64,000 bases of DNA. Source: Aromatoleum toluvorans (GTDB lineage Bacteria; Pseudomonadota; Gammaproteobacteria; Burkholderiales; Rhodocyclaceae). Location: assembly GCF_012910905.1 (NCBI RefSeq), contig NZ_WTVN01000027.1, positions 1-64,000 on the forward strand, given 5' to 3'. A program made the position numbers and the translations under genes. Numbering within the stretch: the first letter of the stretch is position 1; every line of letters begins with the position of its first letter. The notes below the pieces were generated by a model that was given only the letters and a program-made list of their open reading frames with translations, was not told where the DNA came from and made no database searches. This document shows positions 27,579-35,450 of this stretch, one piece after another.

Positions 27579-28648
27579 GCGATTTGACTGAACAGTGGCG
27601 CGAGCGGGTGCGCGCCGCGGCGGCGTCGGGTACGGCGCTGCAGGTGCGGGGCGGCGGGACGAAGGCGTTCTACGGCCGCGAGCCCGTCGGCGAGGTGTTC
27701 GACACGCGCGGCCATGCGGGCGTCGTCAGCTACGAGCCGACCGAGCTGGTCGTGACCGCTCGTGCGGGCACGCCGCTCGCGGAGCTCGAGGCGCTGGTCG
27801 CCGAACGCGGGCAGATGCTGGCCTTCGAGCCGCCGCATTTCGGCGCGGGAGCGACGGTCGGTGGCTGCGTCGCGGCCGGACTGTCGGGGCCACGGCGGGC
27901 GACGGCGGGGGCGCTGCGCGACTTCGTGCTCGGCGTGCGCATCCTGGACGGCCGCGGCGAGGCGCTGTCCTTCGGCGGCCAGGTGATGAAGAACGTCGCC
28001 GGCTACGACCTGTCGCGCGCGATCGCCGGCAGCCTTGGCACGCTGGGGCTGATCCTCGACGTGTCCCTGAAAGTCCTGCCACGCCCGGTCGCGGAGACCA
28101 CGCTGCGCTTTGCGATCGACGAGAAGGAGGCGATCGACCGCGTCAACGACTGGGGCGGCCAGCCGCTGCCGATCTCGGCGTCGGCGTGGTGCGACGGGGC
28201 GCTGCACCTGCGCCTTTCCGGCGCGGAGGCCGCGGTGCGCGCGGCGGAGCGCAGGCTCGGCGGCGACCTCGTGGAGGCAGTCGGGGCGTCCGCGTTCTGG
28301 GCGGGCGTGCGCGAGCAGACAGATGCGTATTTCGCCGACCTGGGGGCGGGCGAGGTCCTGTGGCGCCTGTCGCTGCCGAGTTCGGCGGCGCCGGTGAAGC
28401 TGCCCGGGACGCAGTTCATCGAGTGGGGCGGCGCGTTGCGCTGGCTGCGCTCCGATGCGCCGGCCGCGACGATCCGCGAGCGTGTCGCCGCGTTGGGCGG
28501 CCACGCGACGGCCTTCCGCGGCTTCGACCGCAGCAGCGACGTCTTCCATCCGCTCGCCGCGCCGGTCATGGCGATCCAGCGCCGGCTCAAGCAGGCCTTC
28601 GATCCCGCAGGAATCTTCAATCCCGGTCGTTTCTACGACGGACTCTGA
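27575..28648 (+). CDS. glcE: Glycolate oxidase FAD-binding subunit GlcE
   Basis: 357 residues. Shortened relative of GlcD: PCMH domain with LQVRGGGTKAFYGREPVGEVFDT, ELVVTARAGTPLAELEALVAE and FGAGATVGGCVAAGLSGPRR, plus QVMKNVAGYDLSRAIAGSLGTLGLI. The C-terminal domain is reduced, ending in FDPAGIFNPGRFYDGL. Second flavin subunit of glycolate oxidase; starts within the end of the small membrane gene. Confidence 0.93.
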   Translation: MSDLTEQWRERVRAAAASGTALQVRGGGTKAFYGREPVGEVFDTRGHAGVVSYEPTELVVTARAGTPLAELEALVAERGQMLAFEPPHFGAGATVGGCVAAGLSGPRRATAGALRDFVLGVRILDGRGEALSFGGQVMKNVAGYDLSRAIAGSLGTLGLILDVSLKVLPRPVAETTLRFAIDEKEAIDRVNDWGGQPLPISASAWCDGALHLRLSGAEAAVRAAERRLGGDLVEAVGASAFWAGVREQTDAYFADLGAGEVLWRLSLPSSAAPVKLPGTQFIEWGGALRWLRSDAPAATIRERVAALGGHATAFRGFDRSSDVFHPLAAPVMAIQRRLKQAFDPAGIFNPGRFYDGL

Positions 28649-28650
28649 AC

Positions 28651-29895
28651 ATGCAGACCCAACTTGCCGATTTCATCAAGAACACGCCCGAAGGGCGCGA
28701 GGCCGAAGCGATCCTGCGCAACTGCGTGCACTGTGGTTTCTGCACCGCGACCTGCCCGACCTACCAGCTGCTCGGCGACGAGCTGGACGGGCCGCGCGGC
28801 CGCATCTACCTGATCAAGCAGCTGCTCGAAGGCCACGACGTCACCGAGAAGACGCGCCTGCACCTCGACCGCTGCCTGACCTGCCGTTCCTGCGAGTCGA
28901 CCTGTCCGTCGGGCGTGCATTACAGCCGCCTCGCCGACATCGGCCGCAACATCGTCGAACAGCGCGTGCCGCGGCGCGGTGCCGAGGCGGCGAAACGCTG
29001 GGCGCTGCGCGAATTCGTGCCGCGCACGGATGTGTTCGGCATCGCGATGAAGGCGGGGCGCGCCGTGCGCGGGCTGCTGCCCGAGGCGCTGAAGGAAAAG
29101 GTGCCCGCCCTGCGCCCCGCCGGCCCGTGGCCCAAGCCGCACCACGCGCGGCGCATGATCGCGCTGGCCGGTTGTGCGCAACCGGCGATGGCGCCGTCGA
29201 TCAACGCGGCGACCGCGCGCGTGCTCGACGCCGTCGGCATTTCGCTGGTCGAGCAGCCGGGGGCGGGGTGCTGCGGCGCGGTGCGCTTCCATCTGAACGA
29301 CCAGGAAGGCGGCCGCGACGATGCCCGGCGCAACATCGACGCCTGGTGGCCGGCGGTCGAACGCGGCGAGATCGAGGCCATCGTCATGACCGCCTCGGGC
29401 TGCGGCGTGCAGGTGAAGGACTACGGCCACCTGCTCGCGCAGGATCCCGCTTATGCGGAAAAGGCCGCGCGCATTGCGGAGATGACCCGCGACGTCAGCG
29501 AGATCGTCGCCGCGGAGGGCTGGAAGCTGCAGGAGCTGCTGAAGACCCGTCGTGGCGACGCCGTCGCGGTGGCGTTCCAGTCTCCCTGCACCTTGCAGCA
29601 CGGTCAGAAGATCCGCGGCGTCGTCGAGAACCTCCTCACGACCGCGGGCTTCGAGCTCACACCGGTGCGTGACGGCCATCTGTGCTGCGGTTCGGCCGGC
29701 ACTTACTCGATCCTGCAGCCGGAGCTCTCGAAGCAGCTGCGCACGAACAAGCTGGCGGCGCTGGCCGAGGGCGGGGCGGCGATCATCGCATCGGCCAATA
29801 TCGGGTGCATGACGCACCTGCAGGGCGGCACCGAGACGCCCGTGCGCCATTGGGTGGAGCTGGTCGACAGCCGCCTCAACGGCCTTCCCCTGTGA
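28651..29895 (+). CDS. glcF: Glycolate oxidase iron-sulfur subunit GlcF
   Basis: 414 residues. It has two 4Fe-4S ferredoxin motifs (CVHCGFCTATCP near 25-36 and CLTCRSCESTCP near 75-86) and two CCG domains (GAGCCGAVRFH, GHLCCGSAGTY) as in heterodisulfide-reductase-like subunits. It passes electrons from the flavin subunits to the quinone pool. It starts 2 nt after glcE. A much longer open frame overlapping glcE in another phase is a coding shadow. Confidence 0.94.
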   Translation: MQTQLADFIKNTPEGREAEAILRNCVHCGFCTATCPTYQLLGDELDGPRGRIYLIKQLLEGHDVTEKTRLHLDRCLTCRSCESTCPSGVHYSRLADIGRNIVEQRVPRRGAEAAKRWALREFVPRTDVFGIAMKAGRAVRGLLPEALKEKVPALRPAGPWPKPHHARRMIALAGCAQPAMAPSINAATARVLDAVGISLVEQPGAGCCGAVRFHLNDQEGGRDDARRNIDAWWPAVERGEIEAIVMTASGCGVQVKDYGHLLAQDPAYAEKAARIAEMTRDVSEIVAAEGWKLQELLKTRRGDAVAVAFQSPCTLQHGQKIRGVVENLLTTAGFELTPVRDGHLCCGSAGTYSILQPELSKQLRTNKLAALAEGGAAIIASANIGCMTHLQGGTETPVRHWVELVDSRLNGLPL

Positions 29896-29905
29896 GGAAT
29901 GGGGT

Positions 29906-29937
29906 GCGGCGTACGTCCGGCCACGGACGCGCGCCGC
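29906..29937 (+). terminator. Possible terminator hairpin of the glc operon
   Basis: Stem with CGTCCG-GCCA-CGGACG at its top, extended by GCGGCG/CGCCGC across a two-base internal loop, 10 nt after the glcF stop. No T run follows, so termination strength is uncertain. Confidence 0.4.
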
Positions 29938-30062
29938 GCCCTGCACGGGGCCCCATCGGCAAGCGTGAATGACGTCACGACGGGGAAACGGCTGCCCGCC
30001 GCATCTCTATCCCAAACTGGGTAGCCGCGGTAATATCGGCGAAAAATTCCATTCCATCGCCA

Positions 30063-30830
30063 ATGGCCATTACCGTCGAAACCTGCGTTGCAAGCCACAT
30101 CGGCGACCGGCACGAGCAGCAGGACCGCGTGGGCGTGTTCGCGCATCCGCACCAGCCCGGAACGCTCATGGCCGTTCTTGCCGATGGCATGGGCGGGCAC
30201 ACCGGCGGCGCCATGGCCGCCGAGCAGGTGCTTCTGAAAGCGCGGCAGAACTTCGAAGACTACTCCCCGCGCAAGGAGGAGGTCGCCGACCTGCTGCACG
30301 GCATCGTCGACGAGGCGCATCTGATCATCCGCCTGACGCGGCTGACCAGCGAAAAGGAGCCTCACAGCACCGCCGTGGTATTCGTGCTGCAACCCGGACA
30401 GATACGCTGGGCGCATTGCGGCGATTCGCGCCTATATCACTTTCGTGATAACCGCCTGATCAGCCGCAGCGAAGATCATTCGCTCGTCGGCGACCTGCAG
30501 CGCAAGGGGCAACTCAACGATGCCGGCGCACGCGTGCATCCCCAGCGCAACGTCCTGCTGTCCTGCCTCGGCGCCGCGCAGGCGCCCGAGGTGTGCGTCG
30601 GCGAGGCGGTTCGTCCTCAGGCGGGGGACAGCTTCCTGCTGTGTTCGGACGGCCTGTGGGGGCTGCTGTCGGATGCGGAGATCGCGGCCGAGGTGTCCGG
30701 CCGCCGCGCCCGCGACGCGGCCGAAGCGCTGGTCGACCGGGCGCGCAAGCGCGGCGCGGGGAGCGGCGACAACATCTCGCTGGCACTGATCAAGCTCGTC
30801 GACGTCCCCGCGCCCGAGTCAGAGTCTTAG
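30063..30830 (+). CDS. PP2C-family protein phosphatase
   Basis: 255 residues. PPM/PP2C metal-binding motifs in order: GDRHEQQDRVGVF near the start, AVLADGMGGHTGG near 40, WAHCGDSRLYHF near 120, LLCSDGLWGLLSD near 197 and SGDNISLALIKL near 235. It dephosphorylates Ser/Thr-phosphorylated proteins in the cytoplasm. No partner kinase or FHA protein is beside it. Its last 12 nt overlap the convergent corA gene. Confidence 0.9.
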   Translation: MAITVETCVASHIGDRHEQQDRVGVFAHPHQPGTLMAVLADGMGGHTGGAMAAEQVLLKARQNFEDYSPRKEEVADLLHGIVDEAHLIIRLTRLTSEKEPHSTAVVFVLQPGQIRWAHCGDSRLYHFRDNRLISRSEDHSLVGDLQRKGQLNDAGARVHPQRNVLLSCLGAAQAPEVCVGEAVRPQAGDSFLLCSDGLWGLLSDAEIAAEVSGRRARDAAEALVDRARKRGAGSGDNISLALIKLVDVPAPESES

Positions 30831-31916
30831 CCAGTTCCGCCGCCAGAACGCGGCCGCCATGGCTCCCGCGACCCCTGCCATCATCGCCAGCGCGATATAG
30901 AAGCCTTGGGCGTCGCCCAGCAGCGGCATGTGGCTGAAGTTCATGCCGAAGATGCCGGTGATCAGCGTGGCGGGCAGGAACAGCGTGGTGAGCACCGTGA
31001 GGATGCGCACTTCGACGTTCAGCCGGTTGCTGACCGACGAGAGGTACATGTCCATCAGGTCGCCGAGCAGTTCGCGCACGGCGTCGAGCGTCTCGATCAC
31101 GTGGATGGTGTGGTCGTAGATGTCGCGCAGGTATAGCCGCGTTTCGGGCTGGAAGAAGCGGCTCTCGCCGCGGAGCAGGCCGTTGAGCACTTCGCGCAGC
31201 GGCCAGATCGCGCGGCGCAGCAGCTGGGTGTCGTGCTTGACGAGGTTGATCATGCGCAGCAGCGCGGGCGTCGGGCTGGCCAGCGCCTCGTCCTCGAGCT
31301 GCTCCGCGGTGTCGCCCAACTGGTCGACGACGACGAAGTACTGGTCGATGACCGTATCGAGCAGCGTGTAGGCGAGATAGTCGGTGCCGTGTTTCAGCAG
31401 CGGCGACCCGGCAGCCCGCATGCGCTCGCGGACGGGCTCGAAGAGGCCGGCGCGGCGTTCCTGAAAGGTCAGGATGAAGTTTTCCCCGAGAACGATGCTG
31501 AGCTGATCCGAGCTCAGGGTCCGCGATTCGGCGTCGTACGCGAACACGCGCAGGACGCAGAACAGATAGTCGCCGTAGTCCTCGATCTTCGCCCGCTGGT
31601 GGGTGTTGAGGATGTCCTCGAGGACCAGCGGATGCAGGCGGAAGCGCCGCCCGATCTCGCCGAGGATCGCTGCATCCTGCAGGCCATGCACATTGAGCCA
31701 GAGGCGGCCTCGCGCCGGCACGTACTCGCGCGATTCGGCGATGCTCCCGAAGCGTTTTTCCTCGATGCCGCCGTCGTCGTAGGCGATGAGCGAGATCTGC
31801 GGGCGATCGGTTTTCACCGTGCCGACATGGACCAGCGACCCCGGCGGCAGGCCGGCTTTTGCCGCGGTGAGGGCCTTCGTCTTGTGTCGTTTGGTGCCGC
31901 TGCGTGCTGTCTTCAT
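30819..31916 (-). CDS. corA: CorA-type divalent cation transporter
   Basis: 365 residues. A large N-terminal cytoplasmic domain is followed by a long helix and two membrane segments near the C-terminus (ILTVLTTLFLPATLITGIFG and FYIALAMMAGVAGAMAAAFW). The signature GMN follows TM1 (IFGMNFSHMP). The last residues WRRNWLRL are basic, as in Mg2+ CorA. Homopentameric Mg2+/Co2+ channel. The N-terminal Lys/Thr-rich ~25 residues are not part of the family core. Confidence 0.92.
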   Translation of the reverse strand: MKTARSGTKRHKTKALTAAKAGLPPGSLVHVGTVKTDRPQISLIAYDDGGIEEKRFGSIAESREYVPARGRLWLNVHGLQDAAILGEIGRRFRLHPLVLEDILNTHQRAKIEDYGDYLFCVLRVFAYDAESRTLSSDQLSIVLGENFILTFQERRAGLFEPVRERMRAAGSPLLKHGTDYLAYTLLDTVIDQYFVVVDQLGDTAEQLEDEALASPTPALLRMINLVKHDTQLLRRAIWPLREVLNGLLRGESRFFQPETRLYLRDIYDHTIHVIETLDAVRELLGDLMDMYLSSVSNRLNVEVRILTVLTTLFLPATLITGIFGMNFSHMPLLGDAQGFYIALAMMAGVAGAMAAAFWRRNWLRL

Positions 31917-31980
31917 CGGAAATTTCTTGCAGGAACAGGTTGCGCTGTCATTGGCAATCGGTATTATCCGTCAAGCGCCC

Positions 31981-32005
31981 CCTGCAAATTGCATGGATTT
32001 GCAGG
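31981..32005. repeat. Inverted repeat in the corA-pntAA intergenic region
   Basis: CCTGCAAAT-TGCATGG-ATTTGCAGG, a perfect 9 bp inverted repeat with a 7 nt loop, about 180 nt upstream of pntAA. It could be an operator or a leader hairpin. The rest of 31917-32185 shows a second weaker inverted repeat (CAGGTGG/CCACCTG at about 32028-32055) but no open frame of interest. Confidence 0.5.
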
Positions 32006-32185
32006 ATGCATGAACACATTAGAACAGGTGGGGGCGCATCCACCTGCAGATTAAATCGCGGATCATCGGAGAGTCGAAAACGGAATAGGCGCTGCGGAGC
32101 GTTCGGCCGCGGCTTTGCCCTGTCCGCCGTCGGAGTTGGTCTGCGCAAGCGTTCCCGTTACCAACCCAGTCTGGGAGGACAGCCA

Positions 32186-33310
32186 ATGGCTCTGTTGATC
32201 GGAGTGCCAGCGGAAGCAATTGCGGGCGAGCGACGTCTGTCGGTCGTGCCCGACGTAGTGAAGAAATACCTGGGCCTGGGCGCCAAGGTTGTGATGCAGA
32301 CCGGCGCGGGCAAGCCCGCGCACCTGCGCGATGACATGTTCGCCGACATCGAGGTGGCGGCGAGCGCGATGGAAGTGTGCGCCGCGGCCGACCTCGTGCT
32401 GTGCGTGCAGCCGCCGTCGGCCGAGCTGATCGCGGCGATGAAACCGGGCGCGGTGCTGCTCGGGATGCTGCAACCGTGGTCCAGCGCCGAGCGCGCGCAG
32501 CAGTTGATGGAAAAGCAGATCACCAGCTTTGCGCTGGAACTCCTGCCGCGCATCACGCGCTCGCAGAGCATGGACGTGCTGTCGAGCCAGGGTGCGGTCG
32601 CCGGATACGAGTGCGCACTGATCGCCGCCGACCACAGCCCGAAGTTCTTCCCGATGCTGACCTATGCCGCCGGCACGATCCGTCCGGCCAAGGTGCTCGT
32701 GATCGGCGCGGGCGTTGCGGGCCTGCAGGCGATCGCGACCGCACGCCGCATCGGCGCGATGGTCGAGGCCTACGACGTGCGTCCCGAGACGCGCGAGCAG
32801 ATCGAGTCGCTGGGCGCGAAGTTCGTCGACACCGGCGTGTCGGCAGCAGGCACGGGCGGTTACGCGCGCGAGCTCACCGACGAGGAGAAGGCGAAGCAGG
32901 CCGAACGCCTCGCGAAGGCGGTCGCGCAGGCCGACGCCCTGATCACCACCGCGGCGATCCCCGGCAAGAAAGCGCCGAGGATCATCAGCGCCGACATGAT
33001 CGCGCGCATGAAGCCGGGTGCGGTCGTCGTCGACATGGCGGCCGAATCCGGTGGCAACGTCGAGGGCACGGTCGCCGGCGAGAAGACCTGGATCAACGAT
33101 GTGCTCCTGATCGGCCCCACCCACATCGCCAGCCGCATGCCGGTGCATGCCTCGGAGATGTACGCCAAGAATCTCTTCAATTTCATTTCGCCCTTCATCA
33201 AGGACGGCGCGCTCGCGCTCGACTGGGAAGACGAAGTGGTGGCCGGCTGCTGCCTCACCCATGCGGGCGAGCTGCGGCACGCGGGCGTGAAGCAGGTTCT
33301 GGGACTGTAA
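32186..33310 (+). CDS. pntAA: NAD(P) transhydrogenase alpha subunit 1 (NAD domain)
   Basis: 374 residues. AlaDH/PNT N-terminal domain (IGVPAEAIAGERRLSVVPDVV) then NAD-binding domain (VLVIGAGVAGLQAIATARRIGAMVEAYDVR; ESLGAKFVDTGVSAAGTGGYA). No membrane segment: this is the separate domain I polypeptide of the three-subunit type. GGGAGGAC precedes the start. With PntAB and PntB it couples hydride transfer from NADH to NADP+ to proton inflow. Confidence 0.94.
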   Translation: MALLIGVPAEAIAGERRLSVVPDVVKKYLGLGAKVVMQTGAGKPAHLRDDMFADIEVAASAMEVCAAADLVLCVQPPSAELIAAMKPGAVLLGMLQPWSSAERAQQLMEKQITSFALELLPRITRSQSMDVLSSQGAVAGYECALIAADHSPKFFPMLTYAAGTIRPAKVLVIGAGVAGLQAIATARRIGAMVEAYDVRPETREQIESLGAKFVDTGVSAAGTGGYARELTDEEKAKQAERLAKAVAQADALITTAAIPGKKAPRIISADMIARMKPGAVVVDMAAESGGNVEGTVAGEKTWINDVLLIGPTHIASRMPVHASEMYAKNLFNFISPFIKDGALALDWEDEVVAGCCLTHAGELRHAGVKQVLGL

Positions 33311-33323
33311 GGGGGACGCAAAC

Positions 33324-33620
33324 GTGGAAGGCATAACCGCGCTGTACATATTCATGCTGGCCGCATTCACGGGATACGAGGTGATCTCGCGCGTGCCGGT
33401 GATCCTGCATACCCCGCTGATGTCGGGGTCGAACTTCGTGCATGGCGTCGTGCTCGTGGGCGCGATGGTCGTGCTCGGCCACGCCGATCCGGCCGACCCG
33501 ACGCAGCTGGCCATCGGCTTCGTCGCGGTGTTCCTCGGCGCGGCCAACGCCGCCGGCGGCTACGTCGTGACCGAACGCATGCTCGCGATGTTCAAGTCGA
33601 AGTCGGGAGGTGCGCAATGA
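33324..33620 (+). CDS. pntAB: NAD(P) transhydrogenase alpha subunit 2 (membrane part)
   Basis: 98 residues with a GTG start. It has three hydrophobic segments (ITALYIFMLAAFTGYEVIS, FVHGVVLVGAMVVLGHA, LAIGFVAVFLGAANAAGGYVV) and the conserved GYEVISRVPVILHTPLMSGSN stretch. The membrane remainder of the split alpha subunit. Its stop overlaps the pntB start (ATGA). Confidence 0.95.
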   Translation: MEGITALYIFMLAAFTGYEVISRVPVILHTPLMSGSNFVHGVVLVGAMVVLGHADPADPTQLAIGFVAVFLGAANAAGGYVVTERMLAMFKSKSGGAQ

Positions 33621-34990
33621 ACGGCGTCATCCAGCTGGCGTATTTCGGCGTCGCCGTGGTGTTCATCCTCGGCCTGAAGGCGATGAGCTCGCCGGTCACG
33701 GCGCGCAAGGGCATCGTGTGGGCGGGCTACGCGATGATCGCGGCCACCCTTATCACCTTCTACACGCCGGGCATGCAGAACTACGGCCTGATGATCACCG
33801 CCATCGTGCTGGGCGGCGGAGTCGCGTGGTGGAGCGGGCGCGTCGTCAAGATGACCGACATGCCGCAGATGGTCGCCATCTACAACGGCATGGGCGGCGG
33901 CGCCGCGGCGGCGATCGCGGCGCTCGAGTTCGCGCGCGGCGGCGCGCACGGCGTCACCGCGACGACCCTCGCGGTGCTCGGCGCGCTGATCGGCTCGGTG
34001 GCGTTCTCCGGCTCGTGCATCGCCTTCGCCAAGCTGCAGGGCATCATGACCAAGGCATGGCGCCTGCCGCAGCAGAACCTGGTGAACATCGTGCTCGCCG
34101 CGGTCGCGGTGCTGCTGGGCCTGGCGATCATCGTCACCGAGACCCCGCCCTCGGCCATCGTCATCGCGTTCTTCGTCGTCGCGCTGGCGCTCGGCGTGAT
34201 CCTCACCAGCCCGATCGGCGGCGCCGACATGCCGGTGGTGATCTCGCTGCTGAACGCGTTCACCGGCCTCGCGGTCGGCTTCGAGGGCTACGTGCTCGGC
34301 AACCCCGCGCTGATCGTCGCAGGCATCGTGGTCGGCGCGTCCGGCACGCTGCTCACCCAGCTGATGGCGAAGGCGATGAACCGCCCGATCAAGAACGTCA
34401 TCTTCACGCCGATCACCGGTGCGGCGGCGGGCGGCGGCGAGGCGATCGAGGGTTCGATGAAGGAACTCTCGGCGCTGGATGCGGCATCCGTGATGCGCTA
34501 CGCGTCCAAGGTTGTCATCGTGCCGGGCTACGGCATGGCGGTCGCCGGTGCGCAGCACAAGGTGTGGGAGATGGCGCAGCTGCTGGAAGAGGGCGGCGTC
34601 GAGGTGTTGTTCGCGATCCATCCGGTCGCGGGCCGCATGCCGGGCCACATGAACGTGCTGCTGGCGGAGGCGGGCGTGCCCTACGACAAGATCTTCGACA
34701 TGGAAGAGATCAACTCCGACTTCCCGCAAGTGGACGTGGCCCTCGTGATCGGCGCGAACGACGTCGTGAACCCGGTCGCGCGCACCGACAAGTCGAGCCC
34801 GATCTACGGCATGCCGATCCTCAACGTCGACATGGCGCAGAATGTCATCGTCGTGAAGCGCGGCCAGGGCGCGGGCTACTCGGGCATCGAGAACGCGCTG
34901 TTCTTCAGGGACAACTGCCGCATGCTGTACGGCAGCGCGCAGCAGATCATCGGCGAAGTCATCACGCACGTGAAGGCGCTGGAGGTCTGA
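33617..34990 (+). CDS. pntB: NAD(P) transhydrogenase beta subunit
   Basis: 457 residues. The N-terminal half has about nine hydrophobic segments; the C-terminal NADP-binding domain III (about 285-457) carries VVIVPGYGMAVAGAQHKVWEM, FAIHPVAGRMPGHMNVLLAEA, VALVIGANDVVNPVAR and VKRGQGAGYSGIENALFF. Complete and intact. Confidence 0.95.
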   Translation: MNGVIQLAYFGVAVVFILGLKAMSSPVTARKGIVWAGYAMIAATLITFYTPGMQNYGLMITAIVLGGGVAWWSGRVVKMTDMPQMVAIYNGMGGGAAAAIAALEFARGGAHGVTATTLAVLGALIGSVAFSGSCIAFAKLQGIMTKAWRLPQQNLVNIVLAAVAVLLGLAIIVTETPPSAIVIAFFVVALALGVILTSPIGGADMPVVISLLNAFTGLAVGFEGYVLGNPALIVAGIVVGASGTLLTQLMAKAMNRPIKNVIFTPITGAAAGGGEAIEGSMKELSALDAASVMRYASKVVIVPGYGMAVAGAQHKVWEMAQLLEEGGVEVLFAIHPVAGRMPGHMNVLLAEAGVPYDKIFDMEEINSDFPQVDVALVIGANDVVNPVARTDKSSPIYGMPILNVDMAQNVIVVKRGQGAGYSGIENALFFRDNCRMLYGSAQQIIGEVITHVKALEV

Positions 34991-35002
34991 GCGTCGTCCG
35001 AT

Positions 35003-35036
35003 GCGGCCCGCCGTCCTGACCGGGGCGGCGGGCCGC
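35003..35036 (+). terminator. Terminator of the pnt operon
   Basis: Perfect 11 bp stem GCGGCCCGCCG/CGGCGGGCCGC with a 12 nt loop, starting 12 nt after the pntB stop, followed by TTCAGTTTG rather than a pure T run. Confidence 0.7.
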
Positions 35037-35096
35037 TTCAGTTTGCGGCGGGACGTGCCGTAATATCGGGAGCCGGTGTTCGAGGAGGACTGGCCG

Positions 35097-35432
35097 ATGT
35101 TGCTGCGTGCCCTGTTTGCGAGTCTTATCCTGCTGCTGCCCGCGGTCCCGTCGGCGCAGTCGTTGCCGCGCCAGGCGGACGCGCCGCCGCTTGCCGCCGC
35201 GGATGCGAAATCGGATGCGAAACCGGATCGCTCGTTCCGCGACACCTCCGGCTATCGTCATCCGGCCCTGTCGCGCACCCAGCGCGATCTCCAGAACCTC
35301 GCCTATGCGCTGCAGCTGCGCGACTACTGCGCGGACGATCGCGTCTCCGACGCCTTCGTGAAGGAGCAGCTCGCGCGCTTCAGCCGCATCACCGGACGCA
35401 AGGAAACCTGCCGCACGCTGCTCGCGTACTGA
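35097..35432 (+). CDS. Small exported protein of unknown function
   Basis: 111 residues. GAGGAGG lies nine bases before the ATG at 35097. A signal peptide (LLRALFASLILLLPAVPSAQS) is followed by a charged Ala/Asp-rich linker and a helical region with two cysteines (QLRDYCADDRVSDAFVKEQ and ITGRKETCRTLLAY) that could form a disulfide in the periplasm. No family recognised. It is isolated: terminator upstream, convergent gene 18 nt downstream. Confidence 0.7.
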   Translation: MLLRALFASLILLLPAVPSAQSLPRQADAPPLAAADAKSDAKPDRSFRDTSGYRHPALSRTQRDLQNLAYALQLRDYCADDRVSDAFVKEQLARFSRITGRKETCRTLLAY

Positions 35433-35450
35433 GCGGCCGGTGGCGGACCG

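Noticed and set aside
27595-29895. A 766-codon frame beginning within glcE
   Set aside because: Only the part from 28651 (glcF) has real domains; the first 352 codons are an alternative phase of glcE.
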